The notes below the pieces were generated by a model. That model had not been told where the DNA came from. It saw only the letters and a list, made by a program, of their open reading frames with translations, and made no database searches. Of a stretch of 64,000 bases of DNA, positions 60,601-64,000 are shown in pieces. Within the stretch, counting starts at the first letter, position 1, and every line of letters starts with the position of its first letter. Source of the DNA: an uncultured Bacteriovoracaceae bacterium (GTDB taxonomy: Bacteria; Bdellovibrionota; Bacteriovoracia; Bacteriovoracales; Bacteriovoracaceae); contig CATLOT010000012.1 in assembly GCA_950054155.1 (NCBI GenBank), forward strand, positions 1 through 64,000, in the 5' to 3' direction. The position numbers and the translations under genes were made by a program.

Positions 60601-60733
60601 TATTGACAAGAGGGTAGTCAATCTTTGGATTGTCTTCAATAACGAGGTTGGACATTGATACAAGTCCCATAACCATGAAAAAGAGGATCATAATTATAGT
60701 CATTGATGGTCTGGTTATAAATGTCTTAAGCAT
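57677..60733 (-). CDS. RND efflux pump inner-membrane subunit lacking canonical proton-relay residues
   Basis: A 1018-residue RND transporter with the duplicated fold: N-terminal helix 'RPSMTIIMILFFMVMGLVSM', porter domains, helices around 330-480 and 850-1000. It should export small molecules across both membranes with the MFP and TolC partners upstream. Oddities concern energy coupling. In TM4, where AcrB has 'LLVDDAIVVVEN', this reads 'TLVANALLIIEN', so both aspartates are replaced (A398, N399). In TM10, where AcrB has 'LSAKNAILIVEF', this reads 'LAVNNAILMVEF', so the lysine is N913. The rest of the helices are intact. Either other residues carry protons or the ion differs. Starts 14 nt after the MFP gene. 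Confidence 0.93.
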   Translation of the reverse strand: MLKTFITRPSMTIIMILFFMVMGLVSMSNLVIEDNPKIDYPLVNITTIYPGASPEEIETQITKKIEDVVSEISEIKSIKSTSKDSVGSTLVEFNIEADINVKSIEVKDKVEAILNDFPADADAPIIEKFDPLIQPIAELTLSSTSMNETQLWEYADKKLSTKLSSIEGVASVDIYGGRERQINVNLDNNLLIKNFLSIEDVINSIKRKNLNVPGGSIDRQNSKISVRFIGEFQSVKEIKNIEIVSHEGKMFKLKDIATIEDSYKDIESLARVNGESVIGLSIKKLSDGDAVKVVTLLKVEMDKIRPTLPKDTKLELVIDKTDITLKDTYSTAKSLLIGIALCVFILIFFLGDWRGAFISAIVIPTSIVSTFFLMDLSGFSINFMTLLAFGTSLGTLVANALLIIENTSKHLAMGKDPVTAAEDGTQEVLLSVIAGAGTNLVVFTPLAFMGGLVGQFMLQFGMTVVFATLFSILASVTLTPTLCALILKNPDENKSIFRFFSNFLDKILEKSLNFYKFFFDKMNRFPFTSLIISSAFFLTIIFPATRLGFEFIPKSDRSEFLIEITMPDGTPVERTGEASQKIEKELLSYPEVENVLANVGFNGEETARITVDLVDAGDRIKSYKELMDQIFKSISKIPEISFIISGGERSTDGFGDITVNIEGENYSEMIAVSKKMQEIMSNSGYFRTIDNFYKKPKMEIRFTPDANAIINQNLNNVRMGAVIRSLVNGNDDAIYKEGGEEYDINVRLAKEYKTSIEDFDNFLILGKDGLIPISNLGKVEYVVADSPLKRRDKARIIQLNGYLAKGISGAVMTELTEEFKNAQIPNTIKWRFAGKAENSSEAGSELGKAFILAVILTYMLLVAILNSFILPISIASSILTSFLGVFLVMFFLDYSINIASMMAMVMVVGLAVNNAILMVEFTEQKISEGLEVGEALWVSLQNKLKPILMTSLAIVAGTIPQVFEIDKAKASMGGVVIGGILGSVFFTYLMVPAVHRLIYNIKYGAKKFFSGAFSLKEE

Positions 60734-60747
60734 ATTATTTCTCCAGC

Positions 60748-61407
60748 TTATTGTACGATAAGTACTTTTTCATTTTGATTAAGGTCGCGTTGGTCGCTAA
60801 TGATTACCTTTTCGTCTTTGCCTATCCCATTAAGGATGGAGACATCTTTACTATTCGATATCCCAATTTTTACGGGCTTTATGGCAACTCGATTATTCTT
60901 GTCTACAGTGTAAACCTCTGGTGTTTTTTTGCGAAAAGAGACCGCATCACGAGGAAGTATTATCGTTCTTTTAATAGTTTTGTTCGGAACCTTGACGACA
61001 GTGAGCTTTTCCGCCATTTCTAAGGGAATATTCTCAAGTTTAATCGTTATTGGAAGTAGTCCTGTTAAGGGGTTTAGTCGTGTTGCTAGATTTGTGATTT
61101 TGCCAATATAATTTTTCCCCTTATATTCGACTTCGGCTTTTGTTCCTTGCTTGAGGCTTCGTGCTATTTCTCGAGCAACCTCTGTTCTTAGATAGCCGTT
61201 ACTATCTAAAAAACCTGATATGAGGTGATAACTATTTAAGGTACCTACCTTAACATCAATAACGTTAACTGGCGTGCCATTCTCTTTTCGCTCTTGATTC
61301 AAGGTTAGAGGAACGATTTTCTTTTCTTCAATGAGCAATTGATCTTTATATAAAAGAGAGCCAGCGTATATGGCAATTATGACGATCACTGCGATGAGGT
61401 GTTTCAT
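60748..61407 (-). CDS. Truncated-type periplasmic adaptor (membrane fusion protein)
   Basis: A 219-residue adaptor with an N-terminal membrane anchor (residues 4-20). Normal RND adaptors are 350-400 residues. Here the lipoyl and coiled-coil hairpin parts are absent: 'TPVNVIDVKVGTLNSYHLIS' leads almost directly to the beta-barrel domain ('GTKAEVEYKGKNYIGKITNL', 'NPLTGLLPITIKLENI'). The membrane-proximal domain follows ('TIILPRDAVSFRKKTPEVYT', 'DVSILNGIGKDEKVIISD'). The hairpin is what contacts TolC, so this adaptor cannot bridge in the usual way. It lies between the TolC and RND genes with 2-nt and 14-nt gaps and shows no frameshift, suggesting a stable, specialised form. Confidence 0.87.
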   Translation of the reverse strand: MKHLIAVIVIIAIYAGSLLYKDQLLIEEKKIVPLTLNQERKENGTPVNVIDVKVGTLNSYHLISGFLDSNGYLRTEVAREIARSLKQGTKAEVEYKGKNYIGKITNLATRLNPLTGLLPITIKLENIPLEMAEKLTVVKVPNKTIKRTIILPRDAVSFRKKTPEVYTVDKNNRVAIKPVKIGISNSKDVSILNGIGKDEKVIISDQRDLNQNEKVLIVQ

Positions 61408-61409
61408 AG

Positions 61410-62702
61410 TTAGCTCTCCTTAGTGGACTTAGCCTTTAAGGCTTCAAGTTGTGTATTAATGAGTTGAAGTTCTAGAAAGTTGCTTGCAAGGTTTATTTTG
61501 TTTTGAGTGAGCAGAAGTTCACGATCATTGAGCTCCGTCTGTGTAACCGTCCCTGATCGGAAAGCCCTAAGAGCAACGTTGTAAGAACTTTTTGCGACAG
61601 AGATTGCTTTCTGATTGGTTGCAATTTGCTTTAGTAATATTTCGTATTTTTGCTGAAGATTAGAGATTTGGGATTCGAGATCTCTTTTTCCATGAGTGAG
61701 TGTAAGTTCTGTGATTCTTCTTTTCGTTTCAGCTATAGACTGTTGAAACGATTTCTTTCCTCCTGTTGGCAAGTCAAACGTTAAAAGTAAACCTGCATTT
61801 ACATTGTCTTGAGTTAAGAAGTTGTTTTCGTCAAACTCACCATAATATCCAACACGGCCATAACTTAATGAAAAACTGAGAGTAGGATAGTAATTTTTTT
61901 TCTCTATAGACTCTAAGTTCTTACTCATTTCGAGTTGGTTCTGGAGCAAGTTAATGTGTGCTAATGAATCTAGGTCTAGATGAGATGGGATAGCGCTAGG
62001 AGCATTATGAATGTCTCCCATAACACTAATCTCCTCATTTGGACTTAAACCCAGAAAGCTTTTTAATTGTAGTTTCATGGATTGGAGATTCTTTTCAGCT
62101 TCAAGGACGACAGGCTCGCGACTTGTGATGTCAGCAGACATCTTAAGGTTTTGATTTTGGCTAATCCTACCGAATGATACACGACCAGTTAGAGCTTTCT
62201 TATTCTTGAGAGCATTTTGATAGGAGTCTTTCGCAATATCGATATATTCTTTATAAAACAATATATAGAAGTATAGAGTCTTGGCTGCCTCGACGATTTG
62301 TGCGTCAGTAAGATCTTTTTGGTTTTGAGCAAGATCAAGACTACTCTGTGCCAACTTGATGCCTCCTGTGAGTCGACCAAAAGTGAATACGGGTTGAGTT
62401 AACCCAATAACAGCTTCTCGGGACCAGTTATTGAAAATGGGTGGCGATCCTGCAGGGAGAGGAAAAAGAGAGGGGGCCTGGCGAGATCTTTTTAGGGCTC
62501 CCTGAATTTGAATTGTTGGAAAAAGTTCAGATTGGGCAGATTTAACTGATAGCTGAGCTTCCTTAACTTGAAGTTGAGCAATCTTAGCCTTTTCATTTCT
62601 TTCTAACGCAAGCTGATCGATATTTTCTAGAGAAACAATTAGTTTTGCTTGTGTGTTGGCTGAGCAAAAAAGTAATAAGGTTAGAATTAAAGTAGCTTTC
62701 AT
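61410..62702 (-). CDS. TolC-family outer-membrane efflux protein
   Basis: A 430-residue protein with a signal peptide (cleavage after NTQA) and the duplicated OEP helical-hairpin repeat. The first repeat begins 'ENIDQLALERNEKAKIAQLQ' with 'LFPTIQIQGALKRS', the second 'SLAHINLLQNQLEMSKNLES' with 'YYPTLSFSLSYGRVGYYGEF'. Late 'FRSGTVTQTELNDRELLLTQ' is the typical final helix. It forms the trimeric exit duct. The gene starts 2 nt after marR and ends 2 nt before the adaptor, in one transcript. Confidence 0.93.
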   Translation of the reverse strand: MKATLILTLLLFCSANTQAKLIVSLENIDQLALERNEKAKIAQLQVKEAQLSVKSAQSELFPTIQIQGALKRSRQAPSLFPLPAGSPPIFNNWSREAVIGLTQPVFTFGRLTGGIKLAQSSLDLAQNQKDLTDAQIVEAAKTLYFYILFYKEYIDIAKDSYQNALKNKKALTGRVSFGRISQNQNLKMSADITSREPVVLEAEKNLQSMKLQLKSFLGLSPNEEISVMGDIHNAPSAIPSHLDLDSLAHINLLQNQLEMSKNLESIEKKNYYPTLSFSLSYGRVGYYGEFDENNFLTQDNVNAGLLLTFDLPTGGKKSFQQSIAETKRRITELTLTHGKRDLESQISNLQQKYEILLKQIATNQKAISVAKSSYNVALRAFRSGTVTQTELNDRELLLTQNKINLASNFLELQLINTQLEALKAKSTKES

Positions 62703-62704
62703 AA

Positions 62705-63190
62705 TTAGTCCTCATTTCTATGGCTTAGGGTATAGAAAAGATTGATGAGATATTTATTAATGATTTCTTTTTCTCTTGGAGGCATTTCTTTAAGATCCTT
62801 TGTCATGGCATCTATAAAATGCGGTAGCGTGTCATTGATCTTCTTCTCTCCCTTCTTGGTAATCGTGAGGATATTAGAGCGAAAGTCTTTTGGGTCGGGC
62901 TTTTTCTTAATAAAGCCCTTTTCCTCCATTCTTCTGGTTACACCAGTAATATTGGCTTTACTCACTCGCAGAACAGTAGCGAGTTCAGAAGAAGTACAAA
63001 ATCCTTTTTCATTTATCCGATTAAGGACCTCGAGTTGTATGACTGAAAGTTCAGATTGAATTTTGTGAGAGAGAAGCTTATGAAGTTCCTTTTGCATACT
63101 GTAGAGGCCAGCAACAATTGAAAATTCGATGTCGGGGAGGCCTAAATTATTTTCGATCACTTCTGGCCACGTTTTAAACTCTTCACTCAT
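62705..63190 (-). CDS. MarR-family regulator of the efflux operon
   Basis: A 161-residue winged-helix regulator: 'LSVIQLEVLNRINEKGFCTS', recognition helix 'SELATVLRVSKANITGVTRR', wing 'KGFIKKKPDPKDFRSNILTI'. MarR proteins repress transport or stress genes until a phenolic or oxidant ligand releases them. It is the first gene of the operon, and the palindrome GTTAACATGTTAAC lies 24 nt before its ATG, which suggests autorepression of the whole operon. The single cysteine in 'GFCTS' could sense oxidants, but this is speculation. Confidence 0.93.
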   Translation of the reverse strand: MSEEFKTWPEVIENNLGLPDIEFSIVAGLYSMQKELHKLLSHKIQSELSVIQLEVLNRINEKGFCTSSELATVLRVSKANITGVTRRMEEKGFIKKKPDPKDFRSNILTITKKGEKKINDTLPHFIDAMTKDLKEMPPREKEIINKYLINLFYTLSHRNED

Positions 63191-63213
63191 GAGGAAGTCC
63201 TTAATGAATATTG

Positions 63214-63227
63214 GTTAACATGTTAAC
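63214..63227. promoter_or_regulatory. Perfect 14-bp palindrome, probable MarR operator
   Basis: GTTAACATGTTAAC is fully self-complementary and sits in the leader or promoter of the marR-tolC-MFP-RND-tetR operon, 24-37 nt before the marR start. Length and sequence character match MarR-family sites. Confidence 0.7.
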
Positions 63228-63360
63228 TAGTGTTGCTCATGATATAGTATTTTAAATTTGAGTCAATTGATTTTTCTCTCATTCGTTTGTTTAAAATTTC
63301 TGTATAACCTTTTCTTATACTTTCGCTATGTTGTTCGATTGGTATAAAGTAGGGAGAACG

Positions 63361-64000
63361 ATGAAGAAAACGAGCTCTCTAGCCCTTGCACCCTTATTTG
63401 TGTTCTTATGCCTTTTTATAGGTGTTGGAAGCTACTACTCTTATTTAGGAGTGGAATATGCTTTTTACAAATTGCCTGCTCCTGTGGCCATTTTACCTGC
63501 GATTATTTTAGCTTTTGTTCTAAATGGTGTTTTAAACAAGGCGAAAGTAAATCAAACGCTTGAAAGTTTTATGAAAGGTGTTGGACATCCTGACATCATT
63601 GCGATGTGCTTAATTTATTTGCTGGCCGGAGCCTTTGCGGCTGTCGCTAAAGCGAGCGGGGGAGTAGATGCCACCTTAAACCTGGGGCTCTCCGTTATCC
63701 CTTCAAGTTTAATATTACCAGGACTGTTTCTCATTACTGCGTTTATCGCCACGGCGATGGGGACATCCATGGGAACCATTGCTGCGATTTCACCTATCGC
63801 TTTCGGACTAGGCGAGACGATGAATCTGCCTCTTGTGGCAGGAGTTGTCTTAAGTGGGGCAATGTTTGGGGACAATCTTTCGATTATCTCAGATACGACA
63901 ATCGCTGCGACGAGATCGCAAGGCTGTCAGATGAAAGATAAATTTACCGAAAATATAAAAATCGCACTTCCTGCAGCGCTTATTACACTCGTTGTATTCT
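63361..64000 (+). CDS. NhaC-family Na+/H+ antiporter (3' end off window)
   Basis: An open frame of 213 codons from ATG 63361 (AGGGAG upstream) running off the right edge. Helices include 'LALAPLFVFLCLFIGVGSYY', 'PAPVAILPAIILAFVLNGVL' and 'IIAMCLIYLLAGAFAAVAKA'. The family block is 'GTSMGTIAAISPIAFGLGET' followed by 'GAMFGDNLSIISDTTIAATR', which carries the conserved GDNLS/SDTT ion-site motif. It exchanges Na+ for H+ (or malate/lactate in some relatives) at the inner membrane. The N-terminal half appears complete. It is divergent from the efflux operon with a 170-nt gap. Confidence 0.92.
   Translation, partial: MKKTSSLALAPLFVFLCLFIGVGSYYSYLGVEYAFYKLPAPVAILPAIILAFVLNGVLNKAKVNQTLESFMKGVGHPDIIAMCLIYLLAGAFAAVAKASGGVDATLNLGLSVIPSSLILPGLFLITAFIATAMGTSMGTIAAISPIAFGLGETMNLPLVAGVVLSGAMFGDNLSIISDTTIAATRSQGCQMKDKFTENIKIALPAALITLVVF

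Overview
This window comes from a low-GC (about 40%), Gram-negative, diderm bacterium. The gene complement points to the Bdellovibrionota, most likely a Bacteriovorax/Halobacteriovorax-like lineage. It is dense with secreted proteins and lipoproteins, carries three TonB-dependent receptors, DUF4105 and DUF3015 proteins, a monomeric isocitrate dehydrogenase and a zinc-finger/histone-fold protein. The taxonomic call is an inference from protein families and composition; there is no rRNA in the window. I see no tRNA, transposase, integrase, prophage or CRISPR array. No gene-free stretch exceeds about 300 bases; the largest are 42236-42500, 41567-41800 and 34976-35206, and I see nothing certain in them.

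Layout. 1-9.1 kb: a BCCT osmolyte transporter with no canonical start codon, a secreted protein with five evenly spaced cysteine-pair modules, a transglycosylase-like lipoprotein, a DUF4105 protein, DUF3015 and a membrane PilZ protein. 9.1-14.6 kb: a MscS channel in a tight pair with a membrane-anchored P-loop ATPase, then icd. 14.6-16.3 kb: a secreted metalloprotease-like protein, a deletion scar made of two truncated genes facing each other, and a small secreted protein. 16.3-21.5 kb: a TonB receptor/HmuY pair (probable haem uptake), then a TonB receptor under a TPP riboswitch (probable thiamin uptake). 21.5-29.3 kb: a 1024-residue secreted protein, divergent from a translationally coupled pair of secreted proteins, one with an ADP-ribosyltransferase-like segment and one with a complete Fic motif. 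These are effector candidates. 29.4-35 kb: a membrane histidine kinase and a run of exported hydrolase-like proteins (alpha/beta hydrolase, catalase-like lipoprotein, metallo-beta-lactamase fold).

35-38 kb: a third TonB receptor followed by a tiny signal-peptide ORF. 38-50.6 kb: a surface-glycan region (SGNH hydrolase, GT2, membrane proteins, methyltransferase, three GT4-type transferases including one at 52.9 kb, a zinc dehydrogenase and a DegT aminotransferase). It is interrupted by an RHH-like protein, an unrecognised gene, the zinc-finger/histone-fold protein and purT. 50.6-54.9 kb: an orphan GHKL ATPase, a Na+/solute symporter, a glycosyltransferase, a small protein with a DHp-like HDxxN helix, and a decayed 3' fragment of fadD. 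54.8-57.1 kb: an AraC regulator divergent from a yqhD-type aldehyde reductase. 57-63.2 kb: an efflux operon marR-tolC-MFP-RND-tetR. Its RND pump lacks the usual proton-relay residues and its adaptor lacks the coiled-coil hairpin. The window ends inside an NhaC antiporter.

The strongest candidates for something new are the MscS/ATPase pair, the secreted ART-like/Fic pair, the zinc-finger histone, and the stripped-down RND system.
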